From NCBI GenBank assembly GCA_963691655.1, contig OY829329.1:63420852-63484851 (forward strand): a stretch of 64,000 nucleotides of DNA. The letters are read 5' to 3'. The translations under genes and the position numbers were made by a program. This document shows, piece by piece, positions 34,640-47,069 of the stretch (position 1 is its first letter; each line of letters begins with the position of its first letter). This DNA is from Toxonevra muliebris. Taxonomy: Eukaryota; Arthropoda; Insecta; Diptera; Pallopteridae. The notes below the pieces were generated by a model, which searched no databases, was not told the DNA's origin, and saw only the letters and a program-made list of their open reading frames with translations.

Positions 34640-35085
34640 GTCTGCTTAGAGGGATCTTGTTTCTGGAAACTGTCGAAATGTGTTGGAAAATTGAAACGCT
34701 GAGAAGAAAAGTGGTATATTTTCTACGTTCAGAAAAAAGTGGAATGATTTTACTTAAGAGCAAAAGCAAAACGAAATATGTTCAGAGCAAAAGTGAAACG
34801 AAATATCTTCAGAGCGAAAACGGAATAAAAAACTATGCTGTTTTTGCTCTGAAAGAATTGTTATACCATTTTTGTTCTTACTTTTAAGGCGTTTTGTTTT
34901 CACTCTAAACCGTATTACTTATGCCATTCTTGCTCTGACACTCTAAATTATTTCACTTTTGCTCTTATATAAATTTTTAGCCCGCTTTTCCTCTCAGCCT
35001 GTTAATTCTAAGTCTGCTTTTAGACGAGGGATCTTGTTTCTGAAAACTGCCAAAATGTGTTGGAAAGAGGGGAGAGGAGAAAGGA
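34640..35085. repeat. Direct repeats enclosing AGAGCAAAAGTG inverted words
   Basis: GAGGGATCTTGTTTCTGGAA…AAATGTGTTGGAAA at about 34650-34695 recurs at about 35026-35070, same orientation. Between them, TCAGAGCAAAAGTGAAACGA (34780-34800) and its relatives pair with ATTTCACTTTTGCTCTTA (about 34950-34967) and TTTTTGCTCTGA (about 34841). This may be a small inverted-repeat element whose insertion duplicated its surroundings, or a local rearrangement. Confidence 0.55.
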
Positions 35086-37739
35086 GTATTCTTTCCTTTT
35101 GCCATCACATTATACAGTTTCTATGAAGAAGTTTCCTCATTTAAAAGCAGACTTAGTATATATTCCACATCTCAAGGGTGGGCAATTGCCCTCTTGCTCC
35201 CCACTGCGTATGCCCATGAATTCAGGCATACTCAAATTACGAAGGATCCTAAAAAAAAATCATTGGTGTATTTTTTTTTCCAAAAATTTCGAATTTTCTT
35301 GAGAGACTCAGCGTTTTAAGGGCATCATATCTATAAAACATAATTCTCGCGACACTTGAAGAGCCAAAAATTTCACTATATGACTAAATTTCCGTCCCAT
35401 ATAACTGGGCAAATCTTAAGGCTATTTATCAATTGATTTCTGTGAGCTGGTTAGGGTAAGTGAGAACAATGTCAATCTTGATAAAAAGTGGCGATAATAT
35501 ATATTTTTAATAAATAATTATAAATATTTCTAAATAGGTCTTATTTTTTACTCCCAGAGGCCTCCTAGTTCTACTTCTCTTCGAAATCCTATAACCAATT
35601 ATTAGAAAATTATTTAAAAATATTTTGAATATGAAATTCCATATTATAGCAAAGTGTATTCTATAAGCTCTTAAGACTTATAGATTTGCTTTCTCTCAAA
35701 GCAACTGAAACTTATTTTAATTTACTATATGATTAAACATAGTATAGGTATACAGACTTCAAACGGGACTCATCTATAGCTACTTTGATTCTTTGTAGCT
35801 ATAAAAAGCTACATTACCTGCTGTAAAACTCTGTTCCTCTTGCATTTTTCCATATGGTAATTGCACCTTCTCATGGCCAATGTAGCAATAAGAATGCATG
35901 AGGAGTAGGTAAGGCATACAATGAGTATGTGTCAAACATTTCAATAAAATATCTTATTCTTATTGTCACTTAAATGTCATATTAAATGTTATTTCAATGC
36001 GTTTATATTGGCGCCAAATGCCAATTACACGCAACACAGCAACGGACAAAGACAGACAAACAGACATACGCAAAGACGAGCGACAATGACGTCTCTGGCT
36101 GCTGAATGCAATTGCAACTGTGACGATTGTGTATGTGTGTGTGTGTGTAAAGTGAGTGAATAAACAAAAGCGCGACGCATGCGCGCCACCTATGTGTCAA
36201 TTTAAATTCCTGCAATCAATTATACTATACTATCAATACATTAAATAACCCAGTAAACAAACAAACATACATAACAGTCTATCTTCAACAGTATCCACTC
36301 AACCAGTAGAAAATCATACGAATCAAGACGACGACGACAACGTACATACATACACACATCAAAACAATCAAAACGTTGTAAATTATACGCAATTACGTGC
36401 TAATTTACAATGTTTGAGTATAATTAATATATATACAGAGTGTGGTTAAAGAATTTTAAATATGTCTACAATATGGGCGCCAAAAAGGAGTGAAGTTGCA
36501 TACGTTTCTCTTTTTCCCTAGCTACAAAGACAAATAATCAAAATTCTACAATAAACATACATACATATTTCCTTATATTAAACGAGCGTACAAGTAAGCA
36601 GCAATTGTTGTTGCTGTTATTGCAAAAATTTCTTTTTATTCATATGTGCAACAAAATGTCATAAGCGTTTACATCTGTCAATTGGCATCATCAGCATTTA
36701 GAAATAATTGACATTTGTTTGTAAGTTTCAATTGAAAATACGGCGCCAATGGAAATTTTATTTTTTTTTTTCATAGAATCGATTTAGAATTTTTTTTTCC
36801 ATATTCACATTCATTTTCTAAATCATTTGCATGGATAGTTTTATTTACACTTTAAGAAATAACCAGCAATGCGTTTACATAGGACGATAATAAAAATAGT
36901 AATTCGTAGACTTTTCAATACAAAAATTTACATTTTGTGGGCTACAAAAAATACACATTTACTATGCACTTTACAAAAAAAAAAGGCAATCATGGGAATT
37001 CTTTGGTTTGACTTAAACCTTACGTATTTGTACTTAGGAATTTTTATGTCTCTGAGTCTTATGTTATTTAAACATTCATGGGTTACTTATAAATAGTAGG
37101 TGCAAATTTTTAAAGTGTACAATCTATGAAATTTTTTTTATTTTTATTATTGGCCTAAAGCAAATGTTGCATATGTTGTTACTATTTAATTGGTATTTTA
37201 AAAAGTAATAATAATAATTTTTGTACGTAGAGAAATTGTGTAAACCACTTGTGTTCAAAAAGTGTGCTCAAATAATGAAACAGGTGGCACACAATAAGAA
37301 TCTTAATGGAAATATGTTTTTTTGTTTTTATTAAGTATACCAATATGTATTTAAAACATTTATTTTTAACATATTTTTTATTTATTTTTTATTTTCTTTT
37401 CTTTTTTTAACTTCATATTTTTTATTCCAAGTTTGTTTGAGTTTATTTAAATGGCTTTGAAAGTTAAGTAATATCGCACAACTGGTTTCTGCCTGTATGT
37501 CACAGACTTGAACTGGATTTTCATAACATAATTTTATTAAAATAATATTTAATATTTATTGCGAAAATACTTGTAGTTTAATTATTCATTGAAATACATT
37601 AGATTAGGTTATGATTAATAGCGAACCTAGTCGGAGTTTTGTAAAAGCAACAATTATTTGAAGTTAGTAAAAGCTCTCAAGCTTAAGAGTAAAACCGCTA
37701 TTGTGAATATACAGCTAGTTTTAAAGGCTCAAATGAGAA
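35086..37739. other. AT-rich stretch with one UTR-like patch
   Basis: 36000-36180 is GC-richer (CAACGGACAAAGACAGACAA, GTGACGATTG) and ends in a (GT)n run at about 36129-36148. 36860-37600 is very AT-rich with long T runs. GGTTAGG|GTAAGTGAG at about 35455 is a donor-like site without an evident exon. No protein recognised. Confidence 0.5.
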
Positions 37740-39730
37740 GTTGAAAGTTAATAAGGAAAAAATTAGGCTAAAACTCAAATTGAAATGATATAAAATTTCA
37801 GACAAAAATTACATTAAACGTCAGACTAATAAATAGATTAAAAATTATGTGAAATTAAATTATATAAAAAGACCAAGAATCAAACAAAAACCTAGACCTA
37901 GATTTAGACTAACAACCAGACAAAACCCCAGACCAAAAATCAGACCATGAAGAGTCAAAAAACCAAACCAAAAATTACGGACCATAAAACAATCCAAACA
38001 CAGATCTTAAATTAAACAAAATTCAGAGCAAAAATCTCACCAAAAATAAGATACAAAATTATATAAAAAATTAGATAAAAAGAACCAAAATCAGTCAAAA
38101 ATTAAAATTAAACAACTGGTCAGAATAAAAAATTTACCAGAAATTAAATTAAAAATCACGAAAAAGTTTTACTTAAAATCAGATAAAAACTAGACCAAAG
38201 ATCAGAATAAAAAACAAACAAAAATTGAACTGCAAACTAGACCAAAATCAAAGTTAAATATTAACCCAAAACTAGATCAAAAATCAGATCAAGAAGCAGA
38301 CCGAGAACAGTTCAAAAGGCAGAACAAATATCTCATTGAAACAAACCAAAATCAAACCACAGCCACACAAAAAGTTAGACCAAAACAAAAACAACAAAGT
38401 CGCTCTATGTTGGGTCCCTGGACACTCAGGAATTGAGGGTAATGAGCAGGCAGACGAGCTTGCCAGAAAGGGGGCAGCAACCACTTTGTGGGACCTGAAC
38501 CCTTCTGTGGAATAGGAGATAGCGTAATCAGGGAATTACTCAGGCAAGAAGAGAGAAACAAGAGGCAAGAACTCTTTACCAATCTTACGGGACTGAGGCA
38601 ATCCAAAGCGCTTTTAGGTAATTATAATAAGAGTAGATACGCATTCTGCATTGGTCTCAACAAAAACAGTTTGCGCATATTAGCTGGTATTCTGACTGGG
38701 CATTGCGGGCTCAGAGAACACCTTTGCAAGATAGGGGTTGAGCAAAGCTCAATTTGTAGGTTTTGTAATGAGGAAGACGAATCATCAGAACATATTTTAG
38801 CTCAATGTGGAGCACTGATCCACAAAAGAAGGAAATGTCTGGGCATGCACCAAGTGCCCAGTACCGAACTGGCATCCATAGATCCGGGCGCAATACTCAA
38901 ATTCTTGAGGGAGACTGGACTGGATGAGGTACTCTAGGCAGATTAGACTAGATAGAAAAGAGGGACGTACAATACTCATGCAAATAATTGAACAAAACAA
39001 AAAAATAGACCAAAGTTCAAACAAAAATTAAACCAGAAATCATGTAAAAATCCAGTCAAGAAACAAACTAAAAATCAAAGAAAAGTCATGCTCAATATAA
39101 AAAAAAAAACAGACTAAAAACAATGCCAGAAATCAGACTAAATTGAAACTGCGAATCAGACCAAAAGTCAGACCAAATTCTGACTATAAAACAGACGAGG
39201 AACCAGATTACTAATCAGATCAAAAAGAGTCAAAAAACCGGACCAATTAGCTAACCAAATCAAACCAAAATTAGACAAAAATCAGAACAAAAACGATACT
39301 AAAAATAAGACCGAAAATCTATCTAAAACTTGTACTAAAAATTTGGCTAAAAACAAACTACAAATTTGACAAAAATTTGGCTTAAACTCAGGCAAAATGT
39401 GACTAAAAATTTAACAAAAAATCACACAAAAATTTGACAAAAATTAAGTAAAAAATTGGATTACAAAACAGACTTAAAATAATACGAAAAAATGGGACCA
39501 AAAAACAGGCCAAGTAGCCGACCGAAAATTCGACAAAAATCAGATCGAAATGTAAATAAAAAATGACAAAAAAAATCTAATCAAAAATCGGGATACAGAC
39601 CAAAAATCAAGCAAAAACAAATTGGACAAAAATAAAAACTAAAAATTTAACCAAAAACGGGACAAAACAACTAAATTCAATTTCAAACAAAAAACTAGAC
39701 CAAAAATTTTATTAAAAATCAGAGTTTTTT
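37740..39730. repeat. Degenerate AGACCAAAAATC array 3, the largest
   Basis: Continuous drifting words around GACCAAAAATCAGAC, with CTAAAAATTTGAC variants at the right side. Interrupted at 38385-38985 by a LINE fragment. Same family as arrays at 19.4, 22.6, 41.0 and 41.8 kb. Confidence 0.85.
38385..38985 (+). mobile_element. LINE 3' end embedded in array 3
   Basis: It begins inside the RNase H domain: KVALCWVPGHSGIEGNEQAD, then ELARKG. A one-base frameshift follows, then GPEPFCGIGDSVIRELLRQE, LTGHCGLREHLCKIG, knuckle CRFCNEEDESSEHILAQC and the final LASIDPGAILKFLRETGLDE, stop at about 38935. It is very close to the nested copy at 9747-10473, but its 3'UTR stops at ACGTACAATA without the (CAATA)n tail. 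No target duplication is obvious among the repeats. Confidence 0.9.
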
Positions 39731-41035
39731 ATTGTGAATCTCGCTTTGTATATATAGAGTTGCCAGAGACTTAATAATCTTTGAATATGTTAATGGCCCA
39801 GTAAATCGAATTCACACATTTAGAAAAACAAATCAAGTTAATAATAGAAAGTATTATATTCCACAAATAAAGCACCGACACTTATTCATCAAATGCATTC
39901 GCTGAGTAAAATTCAACAATTTATTTCTTTATTTTTTCCACAACTAAATTTAATACACAAATTAAAAAAAAAAAAAAAAATTAATAGGTAACATAAATAT
40001 TTTTATATGACAAGACAAAAATTTTTCTTTGTATAATTTTTTTTAGAATATAAGCAAAAAAAAAAAACAATATTATAAATATAGAAATTAAATTATGCAA
40101 TTAAAATTGAAAACATCTGCTCCCAAATAAAATGTGCATAAAATGCGCCTAGACAAATAGACAAATGGTGGCGGCATCGCACGGCGGCATTTCATTAAAA
40201 TGCTACAATATTTTATTAATAAAAATCTAATAGAAATGCAAATTGCAATTGTAGTTAGTTAGAATTTTTGTGTAGTATGTGCAAAAATAAAATGAATCGC
40301 TGCCGCCATTGCAGACGCTATTTAAAAGTTTATTTAACAATAAATTGAATTGCATACATTGCGATATGCGAACAAAACGAACAGTAATATATAAGTGAAA
40401 GCTGTAGACGTACGCTTACAACTAACAATGAGCAGAAGTAGCAGCAGCAGAAGCGTGAGGAATGAGCCTAATAGAACAAATGAACTTTTGCGTAATTTTA
40501 CAATAAAAAAAAAATTAAAAATGAAAACAAAACCTCAAAAACTTTTCTATTTTGCACAAAAAGAAGAAACAATTTACATTTTTTCAGCAGAAAATCAAAT
40601 TTGGCACAAAATTCACACACAAGCGCCTTCTTGAAGGCAAACAGCAAATAATCAGCAATACGAGAAAAATAAAATCATTTACATTTTTACACCCTGCGTA
40701 TAAAAGCTAAAGAATATTCACTTTAGTTGAAAGCATTTTAGCCTCGAAAGAGTTTGCTAAAGTTTGAGAAGTCTTCATTTGTAAACAGAAATTTAGAAGT
40801 TGCAGTTTACTTGCTTCTGTGAACCTTGAGTAGCGTAATCATTCGACCTATCCCCAGGTATGTGTTAAAAGTCTGGTACCATGGATCATATAATGAATAC
40901 AACTATCTAAATCTGAGCAGAGTAGCGAGATCAGCTGATACTGGCATTAATGGAGCCCTTTTTCATATCTAATGAACGTCCAAAACATCAAAAGTCATAT
41001 CTACAATTAGCTGGCTGTACTAATGCAATGATATT
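39731..41035. other. AT-rich, low-repeat stretch
   Basis: A-rich runs (39964-39980, 40058-40069) and many TAATTA-like words. The frame at 40395-40634 is Lys/Ser-rich and unremarkable. May be conserved non-coding DNA; not testable here. Confidence 0.4.
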
Positions 41036-41039
41036 GGAC

Positions 41040-41200
41040 ATAATCAGATAAAAAATTAGACCAAAAAACAGATAAAATATCAGACAAAAAATAAGCCCAT
41101 AAATCAGACCAAGAACCAAATTAAAAAACCGACTTAAAATTAAGTTCAAAACGAACCCAAAATTCAGGGCAAAATCGGGCAAAAAATATTACTAAAAGCT
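41040..41200. repeat. AGACCAAAAATC array 4, short
   Basis: Eight or nine drifting copies (AATCAGATAAAAAATTAGAC, CAAAAAACAGATAAAATATC). Confidence 0.75.
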
Positions 41201-41789
41201 AATCAAAAATCAAATGAAGTCACAGCAAACAAAATCTTTTTATATGCAACTTAAACTATCAACCTAAATACTGAATTCCTAACTTCCCGGTTGGACTTTG
41301 AAGAAAAATGAGCCAGTAGCTTCGCAAAAAGAGAATTTGAATTAAAGAATTCCTATAGGTTCCCTAATCAAAATATTTCAAAATTTGCCTAGAGAGTCAA
41401 GGTGTTATGAAGTAACTCAGTAGTTTTCCTCAGATCTAGTCAGTGAAGAGGAGAAAATGGCGGCATACACCAATGGATTTAATTTGGATTTTAGAGTTAC
41501 TAATGGGATGCCTGTTAGGTGATAGCAAATAGGGCATGGATAGCTATCTTTCTTTGCCTAAGTTAGGGATGTAAAAACTTACATCAATGGATCCATTTTC
41601 GATTGTGGAGAAAGTGTAGGTTTCTACTCAAAGCATCTCAAAATGAACTCAGCAAGACAGGCAATGTGCCCCACCATGTGAAATTCTGCCGGGGTTCAGA
41701 TATTTGGTTGGTTGCAGTCAGTTGGACGTTCCTTGTTCACTTTCTTATTACATATGTATACTGTACAAATTGATTCTCTTCTCAAATAA
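41201..41789. other. Unannotated stretch between array fragments
   Basis: No recognisable gene. Ordinary composition; possibly an insertion that separated array 4 from array 5. Confidence 0.4.
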
Positions 41790-42381
41790 TAAAATACAGG
41801 CCAAATCCAAGACCAAGAACAGACCGAAATCAGATTAAAATTAGATTAAAACCAGGCCAAGGATCATACCAAAAATTATGTCAAAAGAAAACTAAGAACT
41901 AGACCAACCCAAAATCGGGCGAAAAATCAGACCACATACCATATCAAGAATCAGACTAGAAATTCGAATAAAATACGGATGAAACCCTAATTCATATCGT
42001 ATATAGATTGTTGCAAAGTCGGTATACTATAAATACAAGAACTTTGATATCATTTTTTTTTTTAAACCTTCTTTCACGCATGGTAACTTTTTTACTGACA
42101 AACGAACGTTATAGATCAAAAAAAATTTGGAAATTTGTGGAAAAGTTGAAAAAACTTTTTTAAAAAAAAGTAATGATATCAAAGTCCCCCCAAGTTTCCA
42201 AAAATATATTTAAGAAATGGGATTGTGAAATAAATTCAAACAAAAACCATTAGTTGAAGTTATATATAAACAGGCTTAATGAACAAATGTAGTCATCACA
42301 ACAACAATGTATATAGAGACGGGCAAATCAGACGGCCGTTTCGGAATCCGCCACAATTCCTCATCAGTGATCTTAGTGATA
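41790..42381. repeat. AGACCAAAAATC array 5 plus conserved right flank
   Basis: The array spans about 41790-41990. 42266-42381 (CAGGCTTAATG, CACAACAACAATGTATATAG, GGGCAAATCAGACGGCCG, TTCGGAA, ATTCCTCATCA) is the counterpart of 20751-20849 next to array 1. Confidence 0.75.
42041..42185. repeat. Inverted repeat ACTTTGATATCAT … ATGATATCAAAGT
   Basis: ACTTTGATATCATTTTTTTT at 42041 pairs with AAAAAGTAATGATATCAAAGT ending at 42185, with about 90 bases between. It could be a tiny MITE; no clear target duplication. It lies between array 5 and its right flank. Confidence 0.55.
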
Positions 42382-42732
42382 GTTCTTAATCTTTCAATAT
42401 CCTATATAAGCTACTAATATTTGAAATCATAACCCAGAATTACGGATTTGATTCCAAATATCTTCACTGAATAGAGATATTGAAAGAAACTACCACTACC
42501 ATTCTATACACTTATGTTGTTGTTTTTTTCCCATTGTAGCTAGTCTGCATAACAGTTCGTTATTTGAAAGTCTAGTACATGGGAGAGTGTGTGTGTTTGT
42601 GAGAAAATGATTCTAGGTGTCATTTTTTCTGAACGGTCCCCATTCGATCAGTCCATTAGATTGATTTGTTGTCGTGTTTAATAGCTTGCCATAGAAATAT
42701 AATAGAAATTGAATATAGAATATACCTAAAAC

Positions 42733-43847
42733 CACGGTTGCCACTTTCTCATTTTATTTTGTACTAATATTTACAAAAAAATGTACCAAATGGGGAGAAA
42801 ATGTACCAATATAATAAATAACATTAAATGTTCGTTATTAAGGATGTATTCTGGTGCTCGAGTCTCATAAAATCTATTATTTCTTTTCTAAAAGTACAAT
42901 ATATTGAAAGTATACTGTAAACATTTCAGACCAAAACTGAAAATATTAACGAAGTTATAGCTCATAGTCAAGAGCGCCTGTTGTGAAAACTTTATCTGTT
43001 GCTAAAACTTAAAATGCGTTTTTCTCGAAACAACGTTTTTTTGACCGGCTCAGGGTTCTGAGAGAAATCTATGAAACCGATTGGGCTGAACTTTTAATGT
43101 ATTATTTTACACGCCAATGACTCTCGCAGGTAGTAGAATTGTTTATTTTTAATCATTATTTCCTAGTTTTTACAACGATTTTCAACAAAAAACAACGTAA
43201 TTTAAATAAAAAAAATTTGGAAGTCCGCCATTTTGTTATTTTTTATTCCAAATGTTTAAATCTACTACCTGCTAGGATGACAAACCTACAGAACAATAAT
43301 ATATTTAAATTTTTTGTTTAAAAAGACTTCAAATACTGTAATCACCCGGGCCAGCCCCACACCTTTTTTTTAGGTGCCCACTGTGGACGTAAAATAAACT
43401 CCAAAGAAAAATGTTTTGTACAATTAAACATGTCAATAATAACATAAAAAAAAATGAAATGATTAGATTTTATTTTGTTATAATAAAAAATTCCCGAAAT
43501 AACCTTAAAAATTAGGCCGGAACACCAGACTATATCTTTAATAAAAAGTAACACTCTAATTGAAATATATTTTGTATTTTAAAAATAGTTTTTGGCCGAC
43601 TAGATATATTGAGACTCTTAACGTCCGACACACAATTCTTTTGAAATCATTACCTATATATGTATTGTATATATTTAAATTTTACCTTTTCCAAGAAAAA
43701 ATATTTTGAACATAACTTTACAATTCTTACAGATTACAATTACAGAGAATGTACCAAATTTTAAAAACATGTACCAATGTACCAAACGTAGAAAAATGGG
43801 AAAAAATGTTCCAGTTTTGGTGGAATTGTACCAGAATGGCAACCGTG
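42733..43847 (+). mobile_element. CACGGTTGCCA inverted-repeat element, long copy
   Basis: Ends CACGGTTGCCACTTTCTC and, reverse-complemented, CACGGTTGCCATTCTGG. ATGTACCAA words crowd both subterminal regions. Flanks CCTAAAAC / CCTACACC agree in 6 of 8 positions, consistent with an aged 8-bp hAT-type duplication. About 100 bases at each end match the copy at 55878-56335 in opposite orientation. No transposase recognised among its frames. Confidence 0.75.
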
Positions 43848-43855
43848 CCTACACC

Positions 43856-46070
43856 ACTTATTTAGTTAGATCGTGCATAAGGTAGCATACCTATTTCTAT
43901 GTAGGGTTTAAACAATTCGTTCAAAACTGCCTCAAAAACTTTAACTTGGTATTTTTCTAAAATTTCTAAATTGGCTACTTTGGCCAACAATGAAATGTGA
44001 ACAGCCAACAACAGCAAACAGAAGCAACAGAAGCTGCGGTGACACTTGGCCAATGCCTTCATGCAAATGATGTTGTTGTGCAGCCAGGGGCTACCATAGG
44101 CGCATATTGCGTGTATCTACTACAATAACAACAACAACAACAACGCAGCACGACACCAATATGTGACCAAAACAGCGAGACAACAACAACAACAATAAAA
44201 CACGTCAAAAAAGAATTGCAACAACAACAACAATGAAACAATAAAACAAATGCGATTTCAAGAATTTCACTTGTGTGTGCGTTTTCATTTTGTATTTGAT
44301 TTTTGGGCGCCAATTGTGTAAATGTGACCGCGTTTCCATTCCCACCGATGTCTGGGGCAGCAGCACTAGCAACACCAACAACAGTAACCAGCCAGCAATG
44401 GCAATATGGTTGCAATGGCAACAGCAATAACAACACTTGCTGTCTGCAATTGTGGCGCAAGAGGGCGCCGCTGCCGCTTGCCGCCACTGCAGCCAAATGC
44501 GTTCTGTTTTTTTGTGCATTTTGGCCGGTGGCGTGCGGAAATTTTTCTTATGTTTTGCATGGTGCGCCAAATTTTTAGAAAGTAAGAATGAATCCAATTT
44601 TTTTTTTTTTCTTTTGATTTTTTGGCAAAGTGTAAAAAGTATCAGAAAGATGCAAGCCGCAGCGCACAAACGACAACCAGCTGTGTGCATAAATTTCACT
44701 TTTTAACTGCAGCACAAAAAAGAAACACACTCTGCAGATACTTGGGTTGGATTTTTTGTTTTATTTTTGTTGTTGTTGTGTTTTTGTATCTTTGGTGTGC
44801 GTGTGTGACTATTAAAGTATCTAAAACAAAAAAGTATCTAAACTATATTTATGCTATAAACGCGCTGTCATAATGTCAAAAATTGCCATAATTGTCATAA
44901 ATTCTAAAATCAAAACTGAAACTTCCTTCTTATTTTGCTTCTGCTTGTTCTTACTCTACCCCTGCCTCTGCTTCTTCATCTTTCATTGCGATCTCTTCTT
45001 GAGAAAATTCAGCTTTACTTTTGTTTTTCGTACTTTTGTTTGCAAACAAAAAAGCAGCTAACTAAGTATGAAGGGAACCTAAGCAATAATGTATTGTTTT
45101 GTTGTTGATTACTGTCAACTTATCACAATTTATTGACAACATTTTGTTGCTACATGTTGTTTACTAGACTTTTGTGTTTTTACAAAAAAAAAAACAAAAC
45201 AAAAACAAAACAAAAATAAAATAGCAACAAAAAAGCTAAGTAGTAAATTAAATATTATTATTTATTCAAAATGCACGTGAGTTGGAAGCGTAAGAATTGC
45301 AGCAACCAAAGCAATAATATAGTAGCAACAATACTTAGCAGAAACAACGAACAGGTACAGGGATCGCTCATTGTACCTGTTTGCCTGTTTGTATATTTGT
45401 CTGTTGGATTGCCTGAAGTTAATACTATGTATTGCTGATTTTATAGCGCCAATAATGTAATAACAACAGCAACAATTCTATAAAGACGTCTCAACTTGCT
45501 GTCAAAATACATTTCTGATGAGCTGAGAAAAAAATGTCAATTAATTGTATACAACAAAAAATATTTTTGCTAAGTTTCAAAATAGTTTTTGCTTTCTAGA
45601 AAACGCTGCTGGCTGTGTATGACTGCTTTAGAATTTCTCAGATTGCCTTTAATTACATCTGACTGAATCAGATTGCTCAAAATATCTTAAATTGCTTCAG
45701 AATTTTCAACCTCGGTGTATAGTTTATAGCTTCCCAAGAAAGCCACCGAAGATTTGAAAATGAAAACAGATTCTGAACGAACAAATTGTTCATATTAGTA
45801 TATCAATCACTCGAAGCTCTATGATTGCTCCAATATCTACTAAAAAGAAAAAATTGATGGTCTCTACAAAATGAATCAATATGCAGAATATTTCTGACGA
45901 CTAATTCTAAGAACGCTCGGGTTTCCGCCCTGGAATCATTCAACTTAAATCAACCAAGGACCGTTCAAGTCCCCTAATTTTAATTTATGTAAATAACAAA
46001 CTGCGAAATCTTTATACAAACATTTAAAAATGTAGGGGAGTGGCGTTCTCAAAAAACAGATAAATAAATA
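43856..46070. other. CAA/GCC-rich then AT-rich stretch, no gene assigned
   Basis: 43960-44560 is rich in CAACAACAA and GCAGCAGC-like words. Minus-strand frames at 44059-44699 become Val/Cys/Leu-rich because of them. This UTR-like texture resembles 13.4-18.4 kb. The remainder is AT-rich without features. Confidence 0.45.
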
Positions 46071-46078
46071 AAAATCCC

Positions 46079-46110
46079 CTGAAGAAGGCCTAAAATTTGC
46101 GACGAAACGT
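46079..46110 (+). other. Hammerhead-like / Penelope-type terminal motif
   Basis: CTGAAGA (46079-46085) followed 18 bases later by GAAAC (46104-46108) and GTTGGG fits the CUGANGA…GAAA core order of hammerhead-like motifs seen at ends of Penelope-like retroelements. AGGGGA about 40 bases upstream could pair with TCCCCT next to the core. Stem II pairing is poor and no reverse transcriptase is present, so activity is unlikely. Confidence 0.3.
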
Positions 46111-47027
46111 TGGGAAAAAAGTATGAAATAGTTAACTATTTGCATATGAAAATTTCGACCAAAAAGCCTGTCATTATAATCTCGAGTGGCGTTTAAGTTG
46201 GAATAAGTTCTGACTTTGCCCATAACTTCCGTTGTAGGCCATAGGTAATGTCGAAATGTATTGGAAAGATCTCGCAAATATCACATTTTTGCTGAAGGTT
46301 AGAAAATTATTGGATCTGTAGTTTAGGAGTCATGGGATTTAAAAAAAAAATTGTAGTCAAAACAGTCTAGGTCGCAACACTGTAGAAAAATAATGAGATT
46401 TAACGGAAAAATTTTAAAAAACCTGCAAATGAAAAAAAAATGCTGAAATACACTTGCGAATGGGGAAAGAAAAAGAAATTAAAATAAAAAACTCGCTGTG
46501 GGATTTTTTAAAGGAAATCAATTTTCTTATTTTATCAAATAAAAAAATGAAAATTGGTCAAACATTATTTCAAATCGCAATTATTTATTATTTATGGCAA
46601 ATAAAAAAGCTTGCCAGCATATTGATGCATTTCAAGTGCATTTCTCTGTTGCATTCGATGCAAAAAAAAAAAGTATTCCGACCTTGACTACACGTGCCAT
46701 TTGGCGTCGCATCAAGCAAACCATTAATGCGTAATATGAACATCTAAATAATGCTCAAAATTCTCAAATTACACTTCAACGAACAATTGTTTTTTGATTT
46801 TTTTTGTTTTGTTTTTGCACTTTGTTTGGAATTGTGCATTAATTTTTTTTCGATATTTGAATATTCGGTGTCAAGACACGTGTATACTGTTCGCGCTCTG
46901 AACTCTAAGTGACATGAAAAGTTTTCTGTTATCGCGACAAATAATTTTACAAACACGTACTAGATAGCGCTAGTGTGAAAAAAAGCGAGAAAATGCGGTG
47001 TTCCAGCATAGACAGTGTTCCAAGGCA
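46111..47027. other. Unannotated stretch
   Basis: AT-rich, with A runs near 46341-46350 and 46431-46441. The frames at 46454-46687 and 46744-46956 show no domain. Confidence 0.5.
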
Positions 47028-47066
47028 CTGTGATTACTTAGGCAACATTCCCCTAAGTAATCACAG
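47028..47066. repeat. Perfect 15-bp stem hairpin
   Basis: CTGTGATTACTTAGG (47028-47042) and its exact complement CCTAAGTAATCACAG (47052-47066) enclose a 9-base loop. No U-run follows and its role is unknown. Confidence 0.8.
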
Positions 47067-47069
47067 AGT

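Noticed and set aside
44059..44699. Val/Cys-rich and Ala-rich frames, 145-164 codons, minus strand
   Set aside because: Generated by CAA/GCA triplet tracts (poly-Val, poly-Cys); no domain and competing frames on both strands.
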